From Fructilactobacillus fructivorans (lineage in GTDB: Bacteria; Bacillota; Bacilli; Lactobacillales; Lactobacillaceae): a stretch of 64,000 bases of DNA. This document shows positions 45,609 through 54,222 of this stretch, piece after piece. A model generated the notes under the pieces. That model saw only the letters and a program-made list of their open reading frames with translations, made no database searches and was not told where the DNA came from. Position 1 is the stretch's first letter. Each line of letters starts with the position of its first letter. Made by a program: the position numbers and the translations under genes. The stretch spans positions 186,001 to 250,000 of the forward strand of contig NZ_AZDS01000002.1 of the NCBI RefSeq assembly GCF_001434095.1, written 5' to 3'.

Positions 45609-45642
45609 TAAAAGAGTGAAGAATTATTTCTTCACTCTTTAT
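45609..45642 (+). terminator. Terminator after copy 2
   Basis: AAAGAGTGAAGAA and TTCTTCACTCTTT form a perfect stem with a three-base loop; the T run is short. Confidence 0.75.
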
Positions 45643-45724
45643 TTGACTCAAATTGTGTTTTTTGTTAGTTAAAAGTCTGATATCATTATGTTTGTGTTAA
45701 ATTTTACATAATTTAGGAGAAAAT

Positions 45725-46753
45725 ATGAAAAAAAGATTAACTTATATTGATGTGATCAACATCATTGCAATTTTTGCTGTCCTGATGTTGCATTCTTCTC
45801 AGTATCCAACTAATGGGATAGTTTTAAAGAATAATATTATTCAAGCAATTTTTATCCCAGCCATTTATTTATTTCTAATGAATTCCGGTGCAACTTTAAT
45901 CGGATATAGATCAAAGTATGATACAAAAACATTCTTTATTAAAAGATTTAGACGTGTGATTATTCCATTTGTGATATGGAGTATTGTTTGGTACTTATAT
46001 GATACAAAGTTTACTGCATTTCCTGGACCAATTCCTCACCCAGACCCAAGTATCAATGATTTTCTTTTAGGATTTTTAAATAATAATATCGATAATATTT
46101 TTTGGTTCTTCTATGCCATTATTCTTTTGTATCTGTTAGTCCCTTTACTATCTTTGTTAGTGGATCGTCACAAAGATTTGTTATTTTATCTTGTAATTCT
46201 TAATTTCATTGGTGACTTTATTTATATATATGTTATTCAAGCTTATAAATTACCAATTGATCCTACCAAGATTCAAATAAATCCAATTGCATCTGTTTTT
46301 GTTGGGATTTTTATCATGGGTTATTTAATTAATACTAACTATTTCTCTAAAAAAGTTGAAATGTGTATTTCAGTTATTGGAATTTGTGCATTAGCATTTT
46401 TATTAATATCAGAGATCTTTCTTCCAAATGTTGCTTCTCATGACATCTTAGGTAATTCTCCTTATTTATTTTTCTATGTGATTGGTGTATTTACTTTGAT
46501 TAAATTAATAGTAGGTAAATTTAAATTATTTAATAATATTCATGTAAAAAGTCTTTTAGCTAAAATGGCTTCTGTTAGTTTAGGAATATATATTCTTCAT
46601 CCATTTTTCTTTAAAGTCTTTGACGTTATTTTCAAAGGTAGTCCTTCAGGATTTATGCATGTATTCATTATGCCTATCGTAACTTATGTCTTATGTGGAT
46701 TAATGGTTTATGTAATTAAGAAGGTACCATTTGTGAAAGATGCTTTGCCATAA
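45725..46753 (+). CDS. Membrane acyltransferase (Acyl_transf_3 family)
   Basis: 342 residues, about ten helices. Y-I-D-V-I-N-I-I-A-I-F-A-V-L-M-L-H near the start carries the conserved His; R-F-R-R-V-I-I-P-F-V-I-W follows at about 77, and L-G-I-Y-I-L-H-P lies near the end. No soluble SGNH domain. Proteins like this O-acetylate polysaccharides or teichoic acids (WecH/OafA-like). Context points to modification of a surface glycan. GGAGAA precedes the ATG. Confidence 0.82.
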   Translation: MKKRLTYIDVINIIAIFAVLMLHSSQYPTNGIVLKNNIIQAIFIPAIYLFLMNSGATLIGYRSKYDTKTFFIKRFRRVIIPFVIWSIVWYLYDTKFTAFPGPIPHPDPSINDFLLGFLNNNIDNIFWFFYAIILLYLLVPLLSLLVDRHKDLLFYLVILNFIGDFIYIYVIQAYKLPIDPTKIQINPIASVFVGIFIMGYLINTNYFSKKVEMCISVIGICALAFLLISEIFLPNVASHDILGNSPYLFFYVIGVFTLIKLIVGKFKLFNNIHVKSLLAKMASVSLGIYILHPFFFKVFDVIFKGSPSGFMHVFIMPIVTYVLCGLMVYVIKKVPFVKDALP

Positions 46754-46764
46754 AAATATTCATC

Positions 46765-46800
46765 AAACAAGCCCAATCCAGATGGATTGGGCTTGTTTAT
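46765..46800. terminator. Bidirectional terminator
   Basis: AAACAAGCCCAATCC and GGATTGGGCTTGTTT form a perfect 15-bp stem with loop AGAT between convergent genes. Confidence 0.9.
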
Positions 46801-46807
46801 TTACCAT

Positions 46808-47935
46808 TTACTTTCTCTTTTTAAACACTTTTCTCTTCTTTGGATACAATACCAGATCAAGATTGCCCTTAGATCCAAACTGACCTAAGTAGACATCTTG
46901 AATGGTGCATCCCTGTTTCTCACATAGTTGTTCAACTTGATTAGCATCTAGGCCACGATGGCTAGCAACGTTTTCATTCAGTTGGCCATCAGTGATGAGT
47001 GGGTAGTTCATGGTTGGTTCGTCGTTCAGAGTTACGGTCAATTGACCGTTTTCTTCAAGGGTGGCGTTTTTCACGTCCTTAAAATCATTAACTCCATGAG
47101 TTCTAAGCTTGAAAGCAAGCTGATTAGCAGTTAAACCGTTCCGCAATGCACGGTTAACGTTTACGACACCATTTAAAATCAGTATCTGCGGACTTCCGTT
47201 GATCATCTTGTTCAGTGTATTACTCGTCCCAGTTAAGAACTTACTTGCGAAGACGATGACTGACCAGATCAATAGAATGATGATGAATTGGATTGGGGTA
47301 ATGTCTTGGTTGTAGATAACACCACCGATAATTCCACCAAGAATATAGTTCTGGAGTTGATCGACGGCATTTGATGGAGCCAAGTTTCCTTTACCAGAAA
47401 GGTTAATCTGCAAGACGATCATGATGAATCCAATTAAGAACTTCAAGAAGATGGTTCCGTATTGTGAGTCACTACTACTCCAGGTAAAGCCACCAGAATT
47501 AACGTGTTGTGGCTGTGATACAAGTTTGGTTGGAGTGACGGTGTAGTTCGTCATGTCAGTGTTGAAATGGACAACGTAGGCGTCTTTTCCCGCCTGAATC
47601 GTCATTCCATCAACTAGATTGTTGCTGCTGGAATACATCTGATTCAGCGGTACCTTCTTCTGCTTACTGATGTTCTTCATGATTTGGACGGTCTGAGTCG
47701 TTTGACTGTCAGCGTTCTTTTGCTGAAAGACCCTGCCCGTCTGCATCGCAATAATCAGAGCACCAAGCATGGTGACTAAGATGAACAGACTTCGAAATCT
47801 CAAGTTGCTTCTATTGCGATAATAGAAGATCCCAGTTCCAATGATGACCAACGCAATTACTATAATCAAAGCAATAAAAATGTAGTTGGTAAAATGGAAG
47901 TTGTGGGCAATGAATGAATATGAATAAAGTTTCAT
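46808..47935 (-). CDS. DUF3290-DUF421 (YetF-like) fusion protein
   Basis: 375 residues. Residues 1-145 resemble DUF3290: a membrane helix, R-N-R-S-N-L-R-F-R, a second helix, then an outer domain ending near V-S-Q-P-Q. Residues about 165-360 are a DUF421/YetF-like part: three helices (G-G-I-I-G-G-V-I-Y-N near 205) and a soluble domain with G-S-P-Q-I-L-I-L-N-G. In many lactobacilli these are two adjacent genes. The ATG at 47935 with GGAG upstream is preferred over 47971. The function of both families is unknown. Confidence 0.7.
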   Translation of the reverse strand: MKLYSYSFIAHNFHFTNYIFIALIIVIALVIIGTGIFYYRNRSNLRFRSLFILVTMLGALIIAMQTGRVFQQKNADSQTTQTVQIMKNISKQKKVPLNQMYSSSNNLVDGMTIQAGKDAYVVHFNTDMTNYTVTPTKLVSQPQHVNSGGFTWSSSDSQYGTIFLKFLIGFIMIVLQINLSGKGNLAPSNAVDQLQNYILGGIIGGVIYNQDITPIQFIIILLIWSVIVFASKFLTGTSNTLNKMINGSPQILILNGVVNVNRALRNGLTANQLAFKLRTHGVNDFKDVKNATLEENGQLTVTLNDEPTMNYPLITDGQLNENVASHRGLDANQVEQLCEKQGCTIQDVYLGQFGSKGNLDLVLYPKKRKVFKKRK

Positions 47936-48005
47936 GACTCTCGCTCCAATTTTGTTGTATTTATGTAACAATTATACTCAATTTGGATAATTTTGGTATT
48001 AAATT

Positions 48006-48035
48006 TTGAACAATTTAATTTTTGTTACATACAAT
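48006..48035 (+). promoter_or_regulatory. Promoter of the 48088-50299 genes
   Basis: TTGAAC (48006-48011) and TACAAT (48030-48035) are 18 bases apart, about 50 bases before the first start codon. Confidence 0.55.
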
Positions 48036-48087
48036 AAGTCATTTATAGAACATTTTAACTTTAAAAGTACTAAACTTTGGTTAATTT

Positions 48088-48843
48088 ATGGCATTCGAAA
48101 GTGATACAATTGTGTGTGCTATAATATCTGTATTATTAACGTGTTTTCTAGTTAAGGTACATTTAACCGTGTTATTTATAAGTGGGGGTTGTATCATCGA
48201 ATATTCAAATACACAATGGTTCATATATAAATTATCGGAGCTTTTATCTAATAAATTATTGATACTTTTAATATTAACAGTTGCTTTTGTTATTTTAGTA
48301 ATTGGTTATATTTTAATTAGATCTAGTTCTCATCACGATAAAATAATGAATCATGCTTTAAACAAAAATCATAAAAAGATGGGAATATGGTTAGTTTGTA
48401 TTGGAATCTTATTTATTGGACTCTTTTTTGTGGGATCTAAGTACGTTAAAAAAATTGCCATTAGCCCCGATGAGATTACAAGAACTAATAAAATCAATTT
48501 TAGCGAAAAGGGCACTATTAGTAATATTGATCAATCAAATGGTAATTATGTGTACGAAATTAGATTCAATAATAAAAATAAACCACGGGTCGTTTATATT
48601 TCTGCACTTGCTCGACCGGTTCCAATCGATGCCTTACCACCAATTCAACCATTTAGTGGTACATTCATTGAACAATCAGTGATTAGTCATGCCACGCTGG
48701 GTAGTAAAGTGATGTTAAGGTCATATAAATATGATTATAAATACAAAAATCATAAAAAGTTTGATCCTAATGATCATTATTCCAATCAACAATTAAAACT
48801 ATTAAATGAAAATTATGTAAATGGAGTTGTAACAGAGAAATGA
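48088..48843 (+). CDS. Membrane protein of unknown function
   Basis: 251 residues. Three or four hydrophobic segments (about 8-33, 52-74, 97-115) precede an outer or inner soluble domain of about 130 residues, rich in Lys, Asn and Tyr, with a K-N-H-K-K-F-D-P-N-D-H-Y stretch near the end. I do not recognise the family. The ATG has only a poor ribosome site, so a later start is possible. It overlaps the Wzy-like gene by four bases (ATGA), so the two are probably co-expressed. AT-rich. Confidence 0.5.
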   Translation: MAFESDTIVCAIISVLLTCFLVKVHLTVLFISGGCIIEYSNTQWFIYKLSELLSNKLLILLILTVAFVILVIGYILIRSSSHHDKIMNHALNKNHKKMGIWLVCIGILFIGLFFVGSKYVKKIAISPDEITRTNKINFSEKGTISNIDQSNGNYVYEIRFNNKNKPRVVYISALARPVPIDALPPIQPFSGTFIEQSVISHATLGSKVMLRSYKYDYKYKNHKKFDPNDHYSNQQLKLLNENYVNGVVTEK

Positions 48844-50033
48844 TAAGAGATTCAATAAACTTTTTAAAAAAACATGAATCTTCTTTATACTTGTGGGCCC
48901 TAGTAGTTGGAATCCTTGATGTATTAATTGGCACTACTATGATTGTTAAGATTTATCCAATCATTGGACATCTGTTGCATTTATTGTTGTTGCTTGCTCT
49001 TCTATATGTATTTTTTAAAATATTTTTTGTTGATGACTTGAAACCAATTTATTTAATAGGAATTTTCATACTAATTGCTTTTATATTTATAAATGGTCAC
49101 GTAGCAAGAGAGCAGAATTTACTTTACACAATGGTCTTTTTAGTGGGAATGAAAGATGTCCCCATTAAAAAAATTATTAAAACTGAAATAATAACAACCT
49201 TAAGTGTTCTATGTATAATTATTTTATTATCGTTATTTGGGGTTTTACCAAATTTACAGTTTCCAAGAAATGGATTAATTAGAAATAGTTTGGGGTTTAT
49301 TTACCCCTTATTATTGTCTTCGACGGTATTTTTCTTAAATATTGCTTTAGCGAGTTATTTAGTAACGAACAAAATATCATTGAAGAAAAAGCTTGCTGTC
49401 ACTTTAGCAATGGCAGTTGCAACGATCGCAACTTATTTAATAACTGATTCAAGAACTGATCTTTTGCTTAATATCGCAATATTAATCGTAATTATACTTT
49501 CATGTTTCTCACTTACTCTAAGAAATCGATATACCAAGTTATTAGCAGAGTTAACACCCATCTTAATTGCCTTTTGGACGTTTATATCCATGATTTTTTA
49601 TAGAAATGACAGAATATGGCTCGCTTTAAATAGTTTATTTAGTAATAGATTAGCCTTAGTTCATGAAGCATATTTAAAGTATATTCCCGGACTTTTAGGA
49701 CAGTACATCAAACAACGTGGTAATGGTGGTAAAGTTAGCGACGTTGTTAACTATTTCTATATTGATTCAAGTTTTTCAAGGGTATTGTTTATGGACGGCT
49801 ACATCGTGTTTGTAGCAATAATGGTCTTAATTGCCATTGGACTTGGTCGTCTAGTTTCTAAAGACAGTGCGTCGGCTGCATATTTGACTATGATTGTAAT
49901 TATTACTCTTATTGAGGGTATTTTTACTGATCATATGTTTTTTGCTAACAACGTGGCATTATTTATCTTAGCTAGTCAATGCATGGAATTAATCAATAAA
50001 CCAAGTAAAAATCATTTAAAAAAGGTTACGTAA
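48840..50033 (+). CDS. Wzy-like polysaccharide polymerase
   Basis: 397 residues with about 11-12 membrane helices and one larger outer loop between about 265 and 315 (R-N-D-R-I-W through S-F-S-R-V-L-F). Arg-rich short loops and overall topology, including I-T-D-S-R-T-D-L at about 202, fit O-antigen/capsule polymerases, a family defined more by topology than by sequence. It would join repeat units at the outer face. The main EPS cluster has a flippase but no polymerase, so this is a candidate partner. Confidence 0.6.
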   Translation: MIRDSINFLKKHESSLYLWALVVGILDVLIGTTMIVKIYPIIGHLLHLLLLLALLYVFFKIFFVDDLKPIYLIGIFILIAFIFINGHVAREQNLLYTMVFLVGMKDVPIKKIIKTEIITTLSVLCIIILLSLFGVLPNLQFPRNGLIRNSLGFIYPLLLSSTVFFLNIALASYLVTNKISLKKKLAVTLAMAVATIATYLITDSRTDLLLNIAILIVIILSCFSLTLRNRYTKLLAELTPILIAFWTFISMIFYRNDRIWLALNSLFSNRLALVHEAYLKYIPGLLGQYIKQRGNGGKVSDVVNYFYIDSSFSRVLFMDGYIVFVAIMVLIAIGLGRLVSKDSASAAYLTMIVIITLIEGIFTDHMFFANNVALFILASQCMELINKPSKNHLKKVT

Positions 50034-50050
50034 ATTTAGGAGTCTTCTTA

Positions 50051-50299
50051 ATGGAATCAAAAAAGACAGAGGAAGAATTAAACAAAAAAATTAAGTATCT
50101 GCATAACTTTGCCAACTGGGGATTAACGCCACTAGTTGTGATCTTCATCGTGGTTTACTTTCTGACAAAACCAACCTCGATCTGGACCATTCTTTTGGCC
50201 CTCTTAGTGGTCTTTACCACCTTTATTGTTTGTGTGATGGCGTTAGTGTACATCCACCAGAAAAAGAAGTTGCAGAAACAAAATGACAATCAAAAATAA
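50051..50299 (+). CDS. Small two-helix membrane protein
   Basis: 82 residues. A charged N-terminus (about 1-20), two membrane helices (about 27-42 and 47-68) and a Lys/Gln-rich tail. GGAG lies before the ATG. It is close behind the Wzy-like gene and ends in a terminator. Base composition is higher in GC than the two genes before it, so it may be native sequence bordering an AT-rich insert. No function is assigned. Confidence 0.6.
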   Translation: MESKKTEEELNKKIKYLHNFANWGLTPLVVIFIVVYFLTKPTSIWTILLALLVVFTTFIVCVMALVYIHQKKKLQKQNDNQK

Positions 50300-50305
50300 T
50301 TAAAG

Positions 50306-50334
50306 GAGGGCGGTTTTAAGTGACCGTCTTTTTT
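50306..50334 (+). terminator. Terminator after the Wzy-like operon
   Basis: GGCGGTT and GACCGTC pair with two G-U pairs, followed by six T. Confidence 0.75.
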
Positions 50335-50404
50335 CATGCCATTTGATTAGTGTATAATCGATGATAATTAAGAACTTAATAATTATATTTTATAAGAGGA
50401 AATC

Positions 50405-52240
50405 ATGAAAAAATACAAGTATCCTAAAACGATTTTGGCAGTGATTTTAATTTTAGTAGCGGCCGCTTTCTTAGTTTCAATTCAGTGCTTTTCACATAGT
50501 TTGTTGCTGGGAAACGACTCACTTTTTCATTTTAGTCGAATTTATGACATTAAAATGCAGATGCAGACGGGCCACTTTAACTACTTCATGACCAACTATG
50601 GGTTCAATCAGAGTGGTCGGATCGTTAATGCCATTTATGGACCATACATGGCGGTCATTTTGGGATTCATTTTGTTGCTCACTAAAAGTTGGTTCAGTTT
50701 TCAAGTCGTAACAAGTTTTATTCTGTATGCAGTTGCTGGATTAGGAGCTTACGGACTTTTTCGACGGGTAAAAGTGAACCAGTGGTTTGCGACTGCTGGC
50801 GCCATTATTTACTTGTCACAAAACTTCATCACTGGTTGGCAGACGGACGCTCAATTTCTAGCCTGGGGAGCAATCATCCTACCATTTGCGGTAATGGTCG
50901 CTCTTGATTTGATGGATGGTTCACCAAAAAAGGTTCACGTGACGTTGGCACTGGTTGTGGCGGCGTTGCTTGAAATGCACATCTTAAGTGCACTGTTTAC
51001 GGTCATCATGCTGTTACCATTTGCGCTGATCGGTCTTTGGCGATCCCGTGCTAAATGGAAATATTTGGGGAAGATTGCGTTAAACGTTATTTTGACATTA
51101 ATCTTAGCTGGTAACTACTTCGTCAGCTTTTTGAGTGTTTTCGGTAAAAATGAACTCATGCCACCATTTATGATGGAGTACATGGGTACGTATTCTGCAA
51201 GTTTTAATTTTTACAATAATTTACCAAACGGTGTGGGCATTGTGCTGACCCTCATCTGCGTCTTTCAGTTAATTTACATGATAATCGCTAAGAGAAAGGA
51301 CCTAACTAACATTGTGGTGACGGTTATCGGTGGATTGTTTTTGTTATTATCATCTGCCATTCTGCCGTGGAACGCCATGGGAGAACAGTGGACCTACATG
51401 CAGAATTTCATTCAGTTCCCATACCGTTTCTTTCCGTATGCGGCAATTTTGCTGATGGTGGGCTTCTTGATTTCGATCAGTCAGATCAGTAATGATTGGT
51501 ACGAAAAAATCAGTGCGTCGCACGGTGATATTCACTATAACTATATGAAAATTTTCATGGAGGTCGTGGTGACTGTTATGGCAGTCGCAGCACTCTGGTT
51601 TGCGGATTCTAACATTCAGTATGGCGTCGACATTTGGAATAACCCCAAGAGTTCCCCGATTAAACGTAATATGATCAAGACACTTCCGGACCCCGAAACG
51701 CCGAAGAAGTACATGGCACCATCCAAGAGTCCATTTAAGAAAGGTGTGAGCGTCAAACAGGTTCGCTCTGACTTTATGAGTAAGAACTTAGGCAAGCCGC
51801 TCCGAGATATCTCTGAGTCAAACGGCGATTACCTGCCAAATGACTCGGGTAATCCTAACTTTGATGCGGTAGGATCACATTATCACGCAGATATTATGAA
51901 CAATCATGGCTTTAAGAAACACGTTACGCGGAGTGGGGCACTCGTGACGAAATGGACTGCCGATTCTGGTAAGGCCAAGAACGGTTATCGGACGATTCCA
52001 ATAATCTTGTACCATAATTCAACGGTGAAGTTGAATGGGGCGAAGCTGAGTCCTAACCAATATCGCGTTTCCGATATTGGAGCGGCGAAGGTTAAAGAAC
52101 AGCCTGGTCAGAATCAGATGACGGTCAGGTATCAGCAACCAGCTCATTTCATGACAGTTATTGCTGTGTCAGTGCTTGCATGGATTGTGACGGTTGGATG
52201 TGTGATTGTTAAAGGAATGTATAAATGGATTAAAAAATAA
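50405..52240 (+). CDS. Large GT-C/YfhO-like membrane protein (third, divergent member)
   Basis: 611 residues, about 12-13 helices, same architecture as the genes at 42143 and 43938: G-N-D-S-L-F-H-F-S-R in the first outer loop (acidic residue plus His), I-L-P-W and Q-F-P-Y-R-F in the middle, then a soluble outer domain of about 150 residues and a final helix. It is close to proteins labelled 6-pyruvoyl-tetrahydropterin synthase-related membrane protein. Its higher GC suggests that it is the older, resident member. The likely role is transfer of a sugar or modification of a surface polymer. Confidence 0.65.
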   Translation: MKKYKYPKTILAVILILVAAAFLVSIQCFSHSLLLGNDSLFHFSRIYDIKMQMQTGHFNYFMTNYGFNQSGRIVNAIYGPYMAVILGFILLLTKSWFSFQVVTSFILYAVAGLGAYGLFRRVKVNQWFATAGAIIYLSQNFITGWQTDAQFLAWGAIILPFAVMVALDLMDGSPKKVHVTLALVVAALLEMHILSALFTVIMLLPFALIGLWRSRAKWKYLGKIALNVILTLILAGNYFVSFLSVFGKNELMPPFMMEYMGTYSASFNFYNNLPNGVGIVLTLICVFQLIYMIIAKRKDLTNIVVTVIGGLFLLLSSAILPWNAMGEQWTYMQNFIQFPYRFFPYAAILLMVGFLISISQISNDWYEKISASHGDIHYNYMKIFMEVVVTVMAVAALWFADSNIQYGVDIWNNPKSSPIKRNMIKTLPDPETPKKYMAPSKSPFKKGVSVKQVRSDFMSKNLGKPLRDISESNGDYLPNDSGNPNFDAVGSHYHADIMNNHGFKKHVTRSGALVTKWTADSGKAKNGYRTIPIILYHNSTVKLNGAKLSPNQYRVSDIGAAKVKEQPGQNQMTVRYQQPAHFMTVIAVSVLAWIVTVGCVIVKGMYKWIKK

Positions 52241-52245
52241 TAGAC

Positions 52246-52285
52246 AAAAAAGGATTGAGCCACTAGTGGTTCAATCCTTTTAATG
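52246..52285. terminator. Bidirectional terminator
   Basis: AAAAGGATTGA-CCACTAGTGG-TCAATCCTTTT forms a long stem with one mismatch between convergent genes. Confidence 0.8.
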
Positions 52286-52426
52286 TTAAAGATTATTCCA
52301 GTTAATTCCCTTACTAACATCAGAATAATGATCTGGATTTTGGTCTTTTTGTCCTTCAAGCGCTTCCTGAAGTTGGCCATTCTTTTTTAATTCTTTGGTT
52401 TCTTTTGTATCACTATTATTTTTCAT
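52286..52426 (-). CDS. Small hydrophilic protein of 46 residues
   Basis: Two ATG codons (52429 and 52426) overlap the end of the upstream oxidoreductase gene in a different frame, with GGTGG just upstream, suggesting translational coupling. The product is acidic/polar (many Asn, Lys, Glu, Gln, Asp), has no hydrophobic segment and ends in G-I-N-W-N-N-L. A terminator follows directly. No family is recognised. Confidence 0.55.
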   Translation of the reverse strand: MKNNSDTKETKELKKNGQLQEALEGQKDQNPDHYSDVSKGINWNNL

Positions 52427-53456
52427 CATTGGCCACCACAACCTTACCAATCATTTGCTTACTTTCAACCAACTTAGTTGCTTTCCGCAAATTCTCAGCG
52501 TTAATTGGACCAAACTGCTTGGTTAAGGTACTTATCAAGTTACCTTCATCAAGCATGATGCTGATTTTATCTAAGATTTCATGCTGAGTAATCATGTCAG
52601 GAGTATGGAACTCGGATTTGGTAAACATGTATTCCCAAGCAAAACGAGCCCGTTTCTCTTTGAGCTTACTCATGTCGAGAGACTTGCCTGATCCAGTGAT
52701 GGACACGATCGTGCCAGAAGGGGCAATTAACTCGCAGATTTCATCCCAGTAAGCATCCAAGTTACGCAGATCTAGAATGTAATCTACATACTTGAATCCC
52801 TTGTCATGAATCTGTTTGATGATGTCATCATGATAGTCAACAACAATATCGGAACCATGGTCAAGTTCCCATTGCTTCGTCTCATCTTTTCCGGCAGTTG
52901 AAATGACCTGAAGGTTGGCACGATGAGCCAATTGAGTCGCAATCGAACCAACGCCACCAGCACCGTTAATAATCAAGATGGATTTATTGTGGTTTTGTTC
53001 GTCACGATCGTAAAAGTCGATGTTCATTTGTTCAAACATGGCTTCCCATGCGGTCAAGCTAGTGAGTGGCATGGCAGCGGCGTGAGCGTTATCCAAGCTG
53101 TGCGGAGCGATTCCAACAATCCGTTCGTCAACGGTTTGATATTCACTATCACAGCCCGGACGAACGTGCGATCCGGAGTAAAAGACCCGGTCGCCAACAC
53201 TGAAACGATTGGTCTTTGAACCAACTTTTTCAACGGTTCCAACCGCATCCCATCCGATAATTTTAGGATCCTTTAGCGGCACCTTTTGGGACTCACGGGT
53301 GAAAACGTCCACAGGGTTGACCGAAACAGCTTCAACCTTTACCAGCAAATCATGTGGTTCGGATTCTGGAACATCAGTGGTAAAATCAAATAAGCTTTTG
53401 GGGTCATCAATCGGTAGGTATTTAGTGTAACCAACGGCGTTCATTTTTTTAGTCAT
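52416..53456 (-). CDS. Zinc-independent alcohol dehydrogenase/quinone reductase (MDR superfamily)
   Basis: 346 residues. The N-terminal GroES-like part has V-K-V-E-A-V-S-V-N-P-V-D-V and I-I-G-W-D-A-V-G-T-V; the Rossmann part has G-A-G-G-V-G-S-I-A-T. The zinc-ligand cysteines of classical ADH are absent, so it belongs to the zinc-binding-dehydrogenase-like ZADH/quinone oxidoreductase group that reduces quinones or enones with NADPH. The ATG at 53456 with AAGGAGAACG upstream is used; the longer frame to 53666 lacks a ribosome site. Confidence 0.83.
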   Translation of the reverse strand: MTKKMNAVGYTKYLPIDDPKSLFDFTTDVPESEPHDLLVKVEAVSVNPVDVFTRESQKVPLKDPKIIGWDAVGTVEKVGSKTNRFSVGDRVFYSGSHVRPGCDSEYQTVDERIVGIAPHSLDNAHAAAMPLTSLTAWEAMFEQMNIDFYDRDEQNHNKSILIINGAGGVGSIATQLAHRANLQVISTAGKDETKQWELDHGSDIVVDYHDDIIKQIHDKGFKYVDYILDLRNLDAYWDEICELIAPSGTIVSITGSGKSLDMSKLKEKRARFAWEYMFTKSEFHTPDMITQHEILDKISIMLDEGNLISTLTKQFGPINAENLRKATKLVESKQMIGKVVVANDEK

Positions 53457-53597
53457 AATCGTTCTCCTTTTACGTATTCTACCCTTAGGATACCACGCGT
53501 GCGGTGATAATTGTTGATGTGAGTTTATTGTGGGAGTTAGGTTGCATTCTGTTTTTATGATAAAATAGTGACATGAAAGAGTGGGATGAGGTAGAAA

Positions 53598-54095
53598 ATG
53601 CAAAGATTGTATTGGGATTCCGTTCATGTTAACGGAGATAAGATATTCTTCACGATTGACGATCATGGATTGAATTTCGTAAGCAGTCCGGGTCAGGGAG
53701 TTTCACAGCTACTTGATTTTTATACGAACGATCATTTTGAGTACGCAAAGAACAGTGAGCGTAGTCTGTTATATCGGAAAACGATTAAGAATTATTTGCG
53801 GGGTAAGTCAACTGACCTTGACCTACCAATTGATTTTATGAGCTATGGGTCCGACGAAGGACGGTTGATCTGGAACGAAATTGCCCAGATTCCATTTGGT
53901 GAGCTAGTGACGGTTTCTGACCTTGCTGATCAGTCTGGTTTAGGTCCTGACAAGGTCGAATTGGCAATCTCTAAGAGTCCCATTTGGCTGGTGTTACCAC
54001 TTCATCGTGTAACGGATCGAAATGGTCGTTACCCCTATCGAACTGGTGATACGACCCGAGATTTCTTGGTGGATCTGGAACATCCGAAAAAGTAA
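53598..54095 (+). CDS. Alkyltransferase-like protein, MGMT fold without the catalytic cysteine
   Basis: 165 residues. The C-terminal half follows the O6-alkylguanine-DNA alkyltransferase plan: I-P-F-G-E-L-V-T-V-S-D-L-A near residue 98 and the active-site region P-L-H-R-V at 134-138. In active enzymes this is P-C-H-R; here Leu 135 replaces the Cys acceptor, and the Arg finger helix reads K-V-E-L-A-I. It cannot transfer alkyl groups by the normal mechanism and may act as a damage-sensing alkyltransferase-like protein or be a decayed paralogue. GAGG precedes the ATG. Confidence 0.75.
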   Translation: MQRLYWDSVHVNGDKIFFTIDDHGLNFVSSPGQGVSQLLDFYTNDHFEYAKNSERSLLYRKTIKNYLRGKSTDLDLPIDFMSYGSDEGRLIWNEIAQIPFGELVTVSDLADQSGLGPDKVELAISKSPIWLVLPLHRVTDRNGRYPYRTGDTTRDFLVDLEHPKK

Positions 54096-54222
54096 ATATA
54101 ACTAAATAGGGATTTCGATTGGAAAATCCCTTTTACTTTCAGTAAATTTATAGCGATATGGCTTTTGTATAAGTAATTGATGTTGTATAGTCATAATCAA
54201 AATAATAAATGAGGTATTTAAA

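Noticed and set aside
53457-53666. N-terminal extension of the oxidoreductase
   Set aside because: Residue composition is unlike protein, and the family start (M-T-K-K-M-N-A-V-G-Y) coincides with the ATG at 53456 and its AAGGAG.
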